Shown: positions 1 to 6,892 of the stretch, one piece after another
How the letters are laid out: each line of letters starts with the position of its first letter
Numbering within the stretch: position 1 is the stretch's first letter
Source: Ectopseudomonas composti
GTDB lineage: Bacteria; Pseudomonadota; Gammaproteobacteria; Pseudomonadales; Pseudomonadaceae
Reading direction: 5' to 3'
DNA: 10,957 bases
Assembly (NCBI GenBank): GCA_946886245.1
Contig: CAMPIF010000101.1
Coordinates: 1-10,957, forward strand
The notes under the pieces: generated by a model
Seen by the model: only the letters and a program-made list of their open reading frames with translations
The model's database searches: none
What the model was told of the DNA's origin: nothing
Program-made: the position numbers and the translations under genes

Positions 1-45
1 GACGCTGGAGCGTCGAGGGCTGCATTCCCACGCAGAGCGTGGGAA
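1..45. repeat. Short palindromes, REP-like, at left edge
   Basis: Two adjacent inverted repeats are visible. GACGCT (1-6) pairs with AGCGTC (9-14) around a 2-base loop. TTCCCACGC (25-33) pairs perfectly with GCGTGGGAA (37-45) around the loop AGA. Palindromes of this appearance are common between genes in Pseudomonas genomes, so I read this as a REP-like intergenic repeat. Copy number cannot be judged from the window. No T-run follows, so it is not a typical intrinsic terminator. Confidence 0.55.
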
Positions 46-85
46 CGATCATGAACTCAGAACGCTAAATAGCGGCAGCGGAGTG

Positions 86-117
86 AAAAAGACCACGGCT
101 TCTCCGTGGTCTTTTTT
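86..117 (+). terminator. Strong intrinsic terminator, possibly bidirectional
   Basis: A 13-bp perfect stem (AAAAAGACCACGG at 86-98 with its complement at 104-116) encloses the loop CTTCT and runs into a T-rich tail (112-117, then TATTT). The A-run on the left arm would act as a T-run on the minus strand, so it may stop transcription both ways. It presumably ends an operon lying left of the window and insulates the gene starting at 260. Confidence 0.85.
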
Positions 118-186
118 ATTTGCCTATCCGCCGGGGATTGGTTCTTCCTGAGTAACAATCTATGAGCTGATCAGTGCTCTATTGCA

Positions 187-243
187 GGCAAGAGGCTCAG
201 TAGCATCGACACAACTTTTCAGAAGTGACCGTTGTCTCTTGCC
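187..243. promoter_or_regulatory. Leader inverted repeat upstream of first oxidoreductase
   Basis: GGCAAGAG (187-194) is repeated in inverted orientation as CTCTTGCC (236-243), arms 8 bp, 41 bases apart, ending 16 bases before the chosen ATG at 260. It could be an operator or a leader hairpin near the ribosome binding site. An 8-bp repeat at this spacing can arise by chance, so support is weak. I see no convincing -10/-35 pair in 121-259. Confidence 0.25.
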
Positions 244-259
244 GTTAATGAGGTGTGCC

Positions 260-1252
260 ATGCCCAAGGTTGTCCATTTTCACCGTACCGGTGACGCTGA
301 TGTTCTGACTCTCGATGAGGTCGCCGTACCATCGCCGAAAAGCGGCGAGGTTCAGATCGAAGTAAAAGCCATCGGCCTGAACCGTGCTGAAATCATGTAC
401 CGCACTGGGCAGTACGTGATCGATCCGCAGTTCCCGGCCAAGCTTGGCTACGAAGCGGCCGGCATTGTCCGCGCGGTCGGCAGTGACGTTAGCGACTTTG
501 TTCCGGGTGACGTAGTAAGCGTCGTGCCGGCGTTCTCCTTCGCTGACTACGGCATGTATGGTGAGGTGGTCAATGTGCCTGTGCATGCTGTCGTCAAGCA
601 TCCGTCCAACCTCAGCTTCGTGGAGGCAGCGGCCAGTTGGATGATGTTTGTGACTGCTTACGGTGCCTTGATAGAGTACGGAAATCTCCAAGCTGGTGAA
701 ACCGTGCTCATCCCTGCTGCTTCGAGCAGTGTCGGGCTGGCAGCGATCCAGATCGCAAACATGCAGGGTGCCATCCCGGTGGCCCTTACCCGCACAAGTG
801 CCAAGCGTCAGGCATTGCTGGATGCGGGTGCAAAACATGTCATCGCTACCCAGGAAGAGGATCTGATTGCCGAGGTGGCATCGATCACCGATGGCAAAGG
901 TGCGCGTATTGTTTTCGATCCCGTTGGTGGCCCCGAGGCAACCAAGCTGATCAAGTCCATGGCCAACACTGGGATCTTCTTCCAGTACGGTGCGCTGGAT
1001 CATCGCGATATCCCGGTTCCGGTCTTCGATATTCTTGGCAAGCATCTGACCGTGCGCGGCTACGAGCTGTTCGAAATCACCATGGATATGCAAAAGCTGG
1101 CCAATGCCAAGGCTTTCGTTGCCAAAGGCTTGGCAAGTGGTCAGCTCAAGCCTGTCATCGACCAAGTTTTCTCACTCAAGGACATCGCGGCAGCACACCG
1201 CCGAATGGAGTCGAACGCGCAGATCGGCAAGATTGTCGTCGTGGTTGACTGA
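260..1252 (+). CDS. MDR-family NAD(P)H-dependent quinone-type oxidoreductase
   Basis: A 330-residue medium-chain dehydrogenase/reductase, likely a soluble NADPH-dependent reductase of quinones, enones or similar carbonyl compounds; the substrate is unknown. The N-terminal GroES-like domain covers about residues 1-125 (GLNRAEIMYRTGQY at 39-52, GYEAAG at 63-68). The Rossmann domain follows, with the cofactor loop AASSSVGLAAIQ at 153-164, the variant form of AxxGxVG found in the quinone oxidoreductase branch. The protein has no cysteine at all, so it cannot carry the catalytic or structural zinc of alcohol dehydrogenases, although automated naming often calls such proteins zinc-dependent. The start at 260 is chosen because GAGGT (250-254) lies 5 bases upstream. 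The in-frame ATG at 248 and the longer frame back to 182 would add residues not typical of the family. It is followed by its own terminator and then a LysR gene on the same strand, which may or may not control it. Confidence 0.88.
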   Translation: MPKVVHFHRTGDADVLTLDEVAVPSPKSGEVQIEVKAIGLNRAEIMYRTGQYVIDPQFPAKLGYEAAGIVRAVGSDVSDFVPGDVVSVVPAFSFADYGMYGEVVNVPVHAVVKHPSNLSFVEAAASWMMFVTAYGALIEYGNLQAGETVLIPAASSSVGLAAIQIANMQGAIPVALTRTSAKRQALLDAGAKHVIATQEEDLIAEVASITDGKGARIVFDPVGGPEATKLIKSMANTGIFFQYGALDHRDIPVPVFDILGKHLTVRGYELFEITMDMQKLANAKAFVAKGLASGQLKPVIDQVFSLKDIAAAHRRMESNAQIGKIVVVVD

Positions 1253-1285
1253 GTAGCCCCCTGCGGCAGTCGATTTGGCTGCTGT

Positions 1286-1320
1286 ATGCCATCGCTGCTC
1301 GGGAGCAGCGATGGCATTTT
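1286..1320 (+). terminator. Intrinsic terminator after MDR gene
   Basis: A 14-bp perfect stem (ATGCCATCGCTGCT at 1286-1299 with AGCAGCGATGGCAT at 1304-1317) with a 4-base loop, followed by T's to 1320. It lies 33 bases past the stop of the oxidoreductase, separating that gene from the LysR gene downstream, so the two are probably not a simple operon. Confidence 0.85.
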
Positions 1321-1413
1321 CCGTTGTTGATGCCTGAGAGAGGTAGCCCAGCTTCGCTATCATCCTCAGTGCATAGAACTTCTGGCCCGTGCGCAGGTAG
1401 GTAGAGGATGGCG

Positions 1414-2310
1414 ATGAACCTGATTGAAGCCATGCAAATGTTCGTGGCAGTGGTTGAGCATGGCAGCTACACCAAAGCTGCCGAGGCGCTCAATGTGCAT
1501 CGCCCGGCACTCTCAAAGCTTATTCAGAATCTTGAGCGCGAACTGGGCGTGCAGCTGCTGCACCGCACCACACGTAGAGTGAACACAACACCTGCCGGCG
1601 ATGAGTTCTATGAACGCAGCCTGAAGTTACTCTCCGACCTTGCAGACACACTGGACTGGTTTTCGCCGACTCGTCCGCCACGAGGAAAGCTCAGGATAGA
1701 CATGCAGACCGTACTCGGTCACGCCGTCATCATCCCACGACTGCCCGAGTTCATGGAGCGCTACCCCGGCCTGGAAATATCCCTGGGCGCCTCCGACAAC
1801 CTGAACGACCTCATCGCGGGAGGCATCGACTGTTCGGTGCGGCTAGGCGATTTGGATGATTCGAGCCTGATTGCCAAGCGTATCGGCGAGGTTGCTTTGG
1901 TGACCTGCGCGGCCCCCGCATACGTAAAGAAACATGGCTTACCAGACACGCTGGATGATTTGCAGGCGCACGTTGCAGTCAACTTCATGGTTGAGCAGCG
2001 TCGCCAGATTATGCCCTGGCGGTTCAGGAGAAACGGTAAAACTATCAGTGTGAAGATGCGCAGCGGCATCGTCGTCGACAATGCCGAGGCGTTGCTCTAC
2101 TGCGCCTTGGCGGGTATTGGGATGGTGCAGGGGCTGCGCCCAGCGTTGCAGCGATACATCGATAGCGGCCGCTTGGTAGAGGTGCTGCCGGATGTTCCAG
2201 TCGAGCCGAAGGTCGTTTCCGTATTGTTCCCAGATAGACGTCATCTCTCACCCAATGTGCGGGTATTCGTCGAATGGGTGAGCGCGCTTTTCCAAGAGAA
2301 AAGGCGTTAG
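1414..2310 (+). CDS. LysR-family transcriptional regulator
   Basis: A 298-residue LysR-type regulator, the normal length for the family. The winged helix-turn-helix is at about residues 1-60 (MNLIEAMQMF start, VEHGSYTKAAEALNVHRPAL at 14-33, then the ERELGVQLLHRTTRRV segment). A type-2 periplasmic-binding-like effector domain follows from about residue 90 to the end. The start at 1414 is preferred over 1408: GAGG at 1404-1407 abuts 1408 directly but sits 6 bases from 1414, and MNLIEAMQMF is the usual LysR opening. It belongs to the large group of LysR proteins that often sit beside NAD(P)H oxidoreductases in Pseudomonas. It lies behind a terminator on the same strand as the upstream MDR gene, and 227 bp before the LLM gene. 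Its target, effector and sign of control cannot be read from the sequence. Confidence 0.92.
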   Translation: MNLIEAMQMFVAVVEHGSYTKAAEALNVHRPALSKLIQNLERELGVQLLHRTTRRVNTTPAGDEFYERSLKLLSDLADTLDWFSPTRPPRGKLRIDMQTVLGHAVIIPRLPEFMERYPGLEISLGASDNLNDLIAGGIDCSVRLGDLDDSSLIAKRIGEVALVTCAAPAYVKKHGLPDTLDDLQAHVAVNFMVEQRRQIMPWRFRRNGKTISVKMRSGIVVDNAEALLYCALAGIGMVQGLRPALQRYIDSGRLVEVLPDVPVEPKVVSVLFPDRRHLSPNVRVFVEWVSALFQEKRR

Positions 2311-2537
2311 TGCGGATCAATTGGTATTGGTTCGAATAACAGTCCATGAATCGTTAACGAATTTATCCCGCCTTTCTCGACGCGTACCGTTCTCTCTACA
2401 ACTGAATATGACGCCAGTCGCGCAGTGTGGGGGCCTTGCTCGATGAGCTTGCCCATTTGGCAGAGCCCCTCGCGATGAGGTTCACGAACCAGTCAAGCAG
2501 CCCGCTTGGCCAACTGGCTTTAACACCTGAGAGAGCG

Positions 2538-3500
2538 ATGATGTCGGAGAAAAGAGTGCCCCCGCATGGACTGGTTGAGAGTGTTTTTACCAAAGTTTTT
2601 GTCCCTGGAAAATTGACGTTCGGCCTGTTAACGCCATTAGAGGGCTATCCCCTGAGCGATACTCCGACCATGGCAGAACATACCGGGCTAGCTGCGCTTG
2701 CTGACGATCTTGGTTTCGCTGCACTTTGGCTACGTGACGTACCGCTACGCGACCCGGCTTTTGGGGATGTAGCCCAGATATACGACTCTATGGTGTATGC
2801 AGCATGGCTTGCTGCGGCAACTCGGCGTATTGCAATCGGCACAGCCGGAGTGATCCTTCCGCTACGAGATCCTATAGCCGTAGCCAAGCAGGCGCTGTCA
2901 GTTGATCAGCTTTCCCAAGGGCGATTCCTATTGGGAGTTTCGACGGGAGATCGCCCATCGGAGTACCCTGCGTTTGGAGTCGACTTCGACAACCGAGAAT
3001 CTCGCTTTCGTGATGCATATGCAGTTATCCGTGCCGTCTCGAACGGGTCATTTCCCATTCACAAGTCGAGTCACTACGGTAGGTTGGACGGAACCCTAGA
3101 TCTGGTTCCCAAGGCATTTCATGCACGGCTACCGATGTTGGCGGTAGGGCGCTGTGGCCAGGAACTAACTTGGTTGGCAGAGCATATGGATGGCTGGATC
3201 TGGCATCAGAGTAACCTTGAGCAATTACCTTCATTGATCAGCCTCTGGCAGTCCGCGTGTGGGCCAGAGGCGTTCAAGCCCTACGGTTATGGAACCTTCT
3301 TTGAGCTGGACAAAGACCCCAATGCCCCTATTCGCTGGGGACGAGGACTGCGCGGGGGGCGAAATGCGCTCATCAGTCTCTGGCAGCGACAGCGTGACCA
3401 GGGTGTGTCGCACATTGCCTTGAATATGAGGGTGTCGTACCGCTCAGTGAAAGAAAGTACTCAAGAGCTGGCGGAGTATGTGCTTCCACTCTTTGCCTGA
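2538..3500 (+). CDS. Luciferase-like (LLM class) flavin-dependent oxidoreductase
   Basis: A 320-residue member of the luciferase-like monooxygenase superfamily, a TIM-barrel FMN or F420 enzyme. The pattern matches what I know of the BA3436-type oxidoreductases (TIGR03571): LTFGLLTPLEGYP at 26-38, LGFAALWLRDVPLRDPAFGD at 58-77, RRIAIGTAGVILPLRDP at 96-112, and LSQGRFLLGVSTGDRPSEYP at 125-144. Substrate and reaction are unknown; oxygen- or flavin-dependent oxidation of a small organic molecule is the family expectation. The start at 2538 (or the adjacent ATG at 2541) is chosen because it follows the purine-rich GAGAGAG and removes 37 residues not matching the family; the longer frame begins at 2427 without a clear ribosome site. 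Neighbours are the LysR gene upstream (same strand, 227 bp away) and a convergent LysR gene downstream. Local GC is lower than around it: sampled 60-base lines at 2761, 2881 and 3181 give about 52, 52 and 43 percent. This suggests separate acquisition. Confidence 0.85.
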   Translation: MMSEKRVPPHGLVESVFTKVFVPGKLTFGLLTPLEGYPLSDTPTMAEHTGLAALADDLGFAALWLRDVPLRDPAFGDVAQIYDSMVYAAWLAAATRRIAIGTAGVILPLRDPIAVAKQALSVDQLSQGRFLLGVSTGDRPSEYPAFGVDFDNRESRFRDAYAVIRAVSNGSFPIHKSSHYGRLDGTLDLVPKAFHARLPMLAVGRCGQELTWLAEHMDGWIWHQSNLEQLPSLISLWQSACGPEAFKPYGYGTFFELDKDPNAPIRWGRGLRGGRNALISLWQRQRDQGVSHIALNMRVSYRSVKESTQELAEYVLPLFA

Positions 3501-3616
3501 AGGAATATGAAGACTTACTGCGTGTCCGCTCTTGGCCGTACGCGGTCATCTGGGAAATCTAAACAAGAGAGTCACCAAGCAGGCAGGGTTGAGTTTCCCT
3601 ATTGCCCAACAAACCC

Positions 3617-4525
3617 TCACCTGCCATCAGCAGTTCTTTCGGCGCACTTTAGGTGCTCTCGGAGAAAGTCGACGAACACCATCGTCCGCGCCGACCGTCG
3701 TCGCTCACGACTGAGTACAGCGCTCACCGGCAGCGCAGCAGCCTGGTGATCATCAAGCACTATGGCCACCTTGCCCTGCTCGACATCAGTGGCGAACAGC
3801 CACTCGGGAGACAGGGAAATACCCAGTCCGCCAAGGACCATTGCACGGATGGCCTCGCTGCTATTACTCGTCACATTGCCGTTGATGGAAATATCCTGCC
3901 CACCTCCCGCCCCGTCGAAGTGCCAAGTGTCGTAGTGCTCAAGTAAGGTGAAGCCGATGCAGTTATGGCCTTTGAGTTCTGCGGGTTGACGTGGCACACC
4001 GTGGCGCTGGAGATACTCAGGCGCGGCATAGACTCGCCGAGCGCTGACGCCAAGCGGCACGGCCACCAGCCCCTCGTTCTTCACCACGCCGATGCGGATC
4101 GCCAGGTCGATATTTTCCTTGAGCAGGTCTTCGTTGTGATCGCTCAGCCGGAGGTCAATCCGCACATCGGGGTAGCGCTGCAAAAACAAACGAAGCAGAG
4201 GCGCTATACACAGCCTCCCGAAACTCACGGGAGCGGCTATCCGCAGGGGGCCGGCAATTTGTTCCTGACCTTCGGCGAAGCTGCGTGTGGCGATCTCGAG
4301 GCTGCCCAGGATTTCCTGGCAGTGGCTGTAGAACCCTCGCCCCTGGTCAGTCAGGGACAACTGGCGGGTAGTGCGGGCGAATAGCGGCCCACCAAGATGT
4401 TGCTCCAGGGCGCGTATCTGCTTACTTACGGCCGGCTGTCCCACGTTCAGTTCGCGAGCCACTGCGGTAAACGAGCCACGCTCTACCACCCTGACAAAGG
4501 TGCGCATGCTGTCGAACAGGTCCAT
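3617..4525 (-). CDS. LysR-family transcriptional regulator
   Basis: A 302-residue LysR-type regulator. The HTH domain spans about residues 1-60 (MDLFDSMRTFVRVVERGSFT opening, then ARELNVGQPAVSKQIRALE at 24-42 and LFARTTRQLSLTDQGRGFY). The effector-binding domain covers roughly residues 90-295. The ATG at 4525-4523 is the only sensible start for this family; AAGG lies 11 bases upstream, a slightly long spacing. It is divergent from the MDR oxidoreductase at 4634 across 108 bp, the classic LysR arrangement, so it most likely controls that gene and itself from the shared region. It converges with the LLM gene, with 116 bp between the two stops. No frameshift or missing motif is seen. Confidence 0.92.
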   Translation of the reverse strand: MDLFDSMRTFVRVVERGSFTAVARELNVGQPAVSKQIRALEQHLGGPLFARTTRQLSLTDQGRGFYSHCQEILGSLEIATRSFAEGQEQIAGPLRIAAPVSFGRLCIAPLLRLFLQRYPDVRIDLRLSDHNEDLLKENIDLAIRIGVVKNEGLVAVPLGVSARRVYAAPEYLQRHGVPRQPAELKGHNCIGFTLLEHYDTWHFDGAGGGQDISINGNVTSNSSEAIRAMVLGGLGISLSPEWLFATDVEQGKVAIVLDDHQAAALPVSAVLSRERRRSARTMVFVDFLREHLKCAERTADGR

Positions 4526-4633
4526 CAGGAATTAGACCTTCTTGAGGAATAAGTAATATGCAAATTTAGCTTCTTATCGGAATACTGAAGGTGCGGCAAC
4601 CTGAAAGCGTCCACTCAATCAGGGGTTTCAGCC
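4526..4633. promoter_or_regulatory. Divergent LysR/MDR promoter-operator region
   Basis: This 108-bp gap between the divergent LysR and MDR genes is AT-rich in its centre (about 4548-4585), unlike the flanking coding DNA. It includes TAATAT at 4554-4559, a possible -10 for the plus strand. ATAAG (4549-4553) and CTTAT (4573-4577) form a 5-bp inverted repeat, and CTTC (4570-4573) pairs with GAAG (4587-4590). LysR proteins bind dyads in such gaps, but I could not fit a clean T-N11-A box, so the exact operator is undetermined. AGGGG at 4621-4625 is the ribosome binding site of the MDR gene, 8 bases before its ATG. Confidence 0.5.
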
Positions 4634-5629
4634 ATGAAACACAACATGCTTGCCGCCATCGCCGAGTCCGCCCAGGCTCCACTCGCCCTGCGCCATATCA
4701 CCCGTCCCACGCCTGGCAAGGGACAAGTGTTGGTCAAGGTCCATGCTGCCGGGGTCAATCCCCTCGACACCAAGATCGCCGCTGGTACAGCAGCCCACGC
4801 CCGCCAGGTGTTGCCCGCTGTGCTTGGCCTGGATCTGGCAGGTACGGTCATCGAGGTGAGCGACACAGTCGAAGGCTTCGCGCCGGGTGACGAGATCTTC
4901 GGCATGGCCGGCGGGATTGGTGGTGCCCAGGGCGCCATGGCCGAATACATTGCTGTCGATGCCCGGCTGATAGCACCCAAACCGCAGACGATGAGCATGC
5001 GCGAGGCAGCTGCATTACCGCTGGTGTTTATCACGGCATGGGAAGGCCTGGTGGATCATGCCCATGTCCACATGGGTCAGCGTGTGTTGATTCACGGCGG
5101 TGCAGGCGGAGTCGGTCAGGTGGCCGTGCAACTGGCTAAGGCCCGCGGTGCTGAAGTATTCGCCACCGGTTCGGCAGGCAGTCTCGACTTCATCCGTTCA
5201 CTGGGGGCGACGGCTATCGATTATCAGGCGCAAAGCGTAGAAAGCTATGTCGAGCGCTATACGGCTGGTGAAGGCTTCGACATCGTCTATGACACCGTTG
5301 GCGGAAGCACCCTGGATGCATCGTTCAAGTCGGTAAGGGCCTATAGCGGGCATGTGCTCAGTTGCTTGGGCTGGGGGCAACACAGCCTCGCGCCGCTGTC
5401 GTTCAAAAGTGCTACCTACTCAGGCATATTCACCCTCGCACCACTGCTCAGCGGAAAAGGGCGCGAACACCATGGTTCGATCCTGCGCGAAGCCGTCGCG
5501 CTGGCCGACGCCGGGCAACTGAAGATCAGAGTCGATCCGCGCCACTTTGCGTTGCATGAGGTCAACGAGGCGTTTAGCCAGGTCGCACAGGGGCAAGGCA
5601 GGGGCAAGACGGTCATCGAATTGCTTTAA
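4634..5629 (+). CDS. NADPH-dependent MDR oxidoreductase (quinone reductase type)
   Basis: A 331-residue zinc-independent MDR reductase, expected to be soluble and to reduce quinones or alpha,beta-unsaturated carbonyls with NADPH. The GroES-like N-terminal domain includes VHAAGVNPLDTKI (36-48), LGLDLAGTV (64-72) and GFAPGDEIFG (81-90). The cofactor loop HGGAGGVGQVAVQLAK is at 154-169, an excellent match to the quinone oxidoreductase fingerprint. FDIVYDTVGG (215-224) is the usual Rossmann strand that follows. The only cysteine is residue 244, so zinc binding is excluded. The start at 4634 has AGGGG 8 bases upstream. It is single, divergent from the LysR gene at 3617-4525 and probably controlled by it. 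It is only distantly similar to the MDR protein at 260-1252 (different cofactor loop), so the two are not a recent duplication. Confidence 0.9.
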   Translation: MKHNMLAAIAESAQAPLALRHITRPTPGKGQVLVKVHAAGVNPLDTKIAAGTAAHARQVLPAVLGLDLAGTVIEVSDTVEGFAPGDEIFGMAGGIGGAQGAMAEYIAVDARLIAPKPQTMSMREAAALPLVFITAWEGLVDHAHVHMGQRVLIHGGAGGVGQVAVQLAKARGAEVFATGSAGSLDFIRSLGATAIDYQAQSVESYVERYTAGEGFDIVYDTVGGSTLDASFKSVRAYSGHVLSCLGWGQHSLAPLSFKSATYSGIFTLAPLLSGKGREHHGSILREAVALADAGQLKIRVDPRHFALHEVNEAFSQVAQGQGRGKTVIELL

Positions 5630-5643
5630 CCCATCGCTGCCAT

Positions 5644-5678
5644 GGTTACAGCCGGGCGTGCTGTGGGCGGTTGTAATC
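5644..5678 (+). terminator. Stem-loop after second MDR gene
   Basis: GGTTACAGCC (5644-5653) pairs with GGTTGTAATC (5669-5678) in a 10-bp stem with two G-U pairs and a 15-base loop, starting 15 bases after the MDR stop. No T-run follows, so it may be a Rho-type 3' end structure or a decayed repeat. The rest of the 192-bp gap to 5821 contains a short TAACG..CGTTA repeat near 5730 but no gene that I can support. Confidence 0.35.
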
Positions 5679-5821
5679 GCAGACGAACGTCGATGGCGAC
5701 TGCTTCGTCGTGTCCTGCGCATGACGTGATAACGGGCGTTAGCCAAATCCACGCGCATCGATGGCGCCTACGTACCGTGATCAAGTGTGGGGATTCAGGC
5801 TTTGGTCCCCTTCGCATTCAC

Positions 5822-6760
5822 TTACTGCTCGATTCTGGAGGAGCGCCTGAGCATCTGCGGCGGTTGACCGAATGCTCTGAGGAAGGCCCTGCGCATTCTT
5901 TCGCGGTCAAGAAAACCGGTCTCTATTGCGATCCGATCCATCGACAGACGGCCTTTCTCGATAAGCAGACGAGCGGCCTCGAGACGCAGGCTCTCGACCG
6001 CCTTGGCGGGCGACTGACCGGTTTCGGCGCTGAAGGCTCGGCTGAACTGGCGGGCGCTCAGGTTTGCGGCCCCGGCGAGCTCGTCCACCGAAAGCCGGCT
6101 TTGCAGATTCTTCTTGGCGTAATCCAGCGCCTGCTGGATGCGGTCAGACTTGGGCCTCAACTTCGACAGGGCAGAGAACTGGGACTGCCCCCCGGCACGG
6201 CGATGGTAGACGACCAGACTCTTGGCGACGCCCTGAGCGACTTCGGGGCCGTGGTCCTTTTCGATCATCGCCAGCGCCAGATCGATGACAGCGGTCATGC
6301 CGGCCGATGTCCAGACGTTGCCATCGACGATGAAGATGCGGTCCTCCTGCAGACAGACGGCCGGGAAGCGCTTCTGTAGATCGCGAGCAAAGAACCAGTG
6401 CGTGGTGGCCTGGCGGCCGTCCAGAACACCGGCTTCGGCCAGGGTAAAGGCACCTGTACAAGGAGCTGCGACTCGCCGTGAGGTCTGGACTGAATGGCGC
6501 ACAAAATTCAGCAGCCCCGGTGATGCTGGCTGGATATAGGTCGCGGCGCTGACGACGACCGTATCCAGCGCCATTTTCCCGAAGGCCTGCGTTTCGACCG
6601 CAAAGCCTGCCGAGGTGCGAATCGGCCCTCCCTTCTCCGATAGCAGGCGAATGTCATAGAACGTCTCGCCCAGGGCGATATTGGCCATTTCAAAGGCCGA
6701 AACAATCGCCAGGCTCATGACCTGGAAGTTGGAGAACACCACAAAGCCGACTCTGTGCAT
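5822..6760 (-). CDS. GlxA-family transcriptional regulator (DJ-1/PfpI + AraC HTH)
   Basis: A 312-residue two-domain regulator. Residues 1-185 form a DJ-1/PfpI (class I amidotransferase-like) domain: VGFVVFSNFQVMSLA at 4-18, the nucleophile-elbow-like APCTGAFTLAEAG at 99-111 with Cys101, and ATTHW at 118-122 with His121. Residues about 205-305 are the AraC/XylS DNA-binding domain with two HTH motifs (LSVDELAGAANLSARQFSRA at 223-242, and MDRIAIETGFLDRERMRRAF at 274-293). The family senses small metabolites; whether the Cys/His pair acts enzymatically or only binds a ligand is unknown. The ATG at 6760-6758 is chosen from the MHRVGFVVF opening; the ribosome site is weak (AGG about 12 bases upstream). 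It diverges from the SDR-hydrolase-unknown operon 132 bp away and is its likely regulator. Confidence 0.93.
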   Translation of the reverse strand: MHRVGFVVFSNFQVMSLAIVSAFEMANIALGETFYDIRLLSEKGGPIRTSAGFAVETQAFGKMALDTVVVSAATYIQPASPGLLNFVRHSVQTSRRVAAPCTGAFTLAEAGVLDGRQATTHWFFARDLQKRFPAVCLQEDRIFIVDGNVWTSAGMTAVIDLALAMIEKDHGPEVAQGVAKSLVVYHRRAGGQSQFSALSKLRPKSDRIQQALDYAKKNLQSRLSVDELAGAANLSARQFSRAFSAETGQSPAKAVESLRLEAARLLIEKGRLSMDRIAIETGFLDRERMRRAFLRAFGQPPQMLRRSSRIEQ

Positions 6761-6796
6761 CTGTTTGCGCGACCTGTTCTAGCTACGTCCTAAAAA

Positions 6797-6840
6797 GACG
6801 TGTACATGACATTTAAGACAGGAGCAAGGCTGATTATTCT
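6797..6840 (+). promoter_or_regulatory. Candidate promoter with phased GAC repeats (GlxA-type operator)
   Basis: Three direct GAC triplets lie at 6797-6799, 6808-6810 and 6817-6819, spaced 11 and 9 bases, about one helical turn each. The outer two are within AAGAC, exactly 20 bases apart. They abut or overlap TTAAGA (6813-6818), which with TATTCT (6835-6840) at 16-base spacing makes a plausible sigma-70 promoter (4 of 6 matches in each box) firing toward the SDR gene. AraC-type proteins bind direct repeats beside -35 boxes, so this fits activation by the divergent GlxA-family regulator. The assignment is inference from spacing and position. Confidence 0.4.
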
Positions 6841-6892
6841 CCTGACCAGGCTTTGCTTCAACCACCTTCAAGACTATCCAGGAGAAACGGCA

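Noticed and set aside
245..1165. Long minus-strand open frame (306 codons)
   Set aside because: It lies wholly antisense to the clearly assigned MDR gene and shows no recognisable domain; a shadow frame.
2396..2593. 65-codon minus-strand frame before the LLM gene
   Set aside because: I considered it as the tail of a decayed regulator, but no family motif could be supported and it overlaps the LLM start.
3507..3749. Small plus-strand frames after the LLM gene
   Set aside because: They run into the 3' end of the antisense LysR gene and resemble no protein; the 116-bp gap between the convergent stops holds no gene.
5642..6379. Plus-strand frame of 245 codons
   Set aside because: Mostly antisense to the GlxA-type regulator, with no domain pattern and no good ribosome site.
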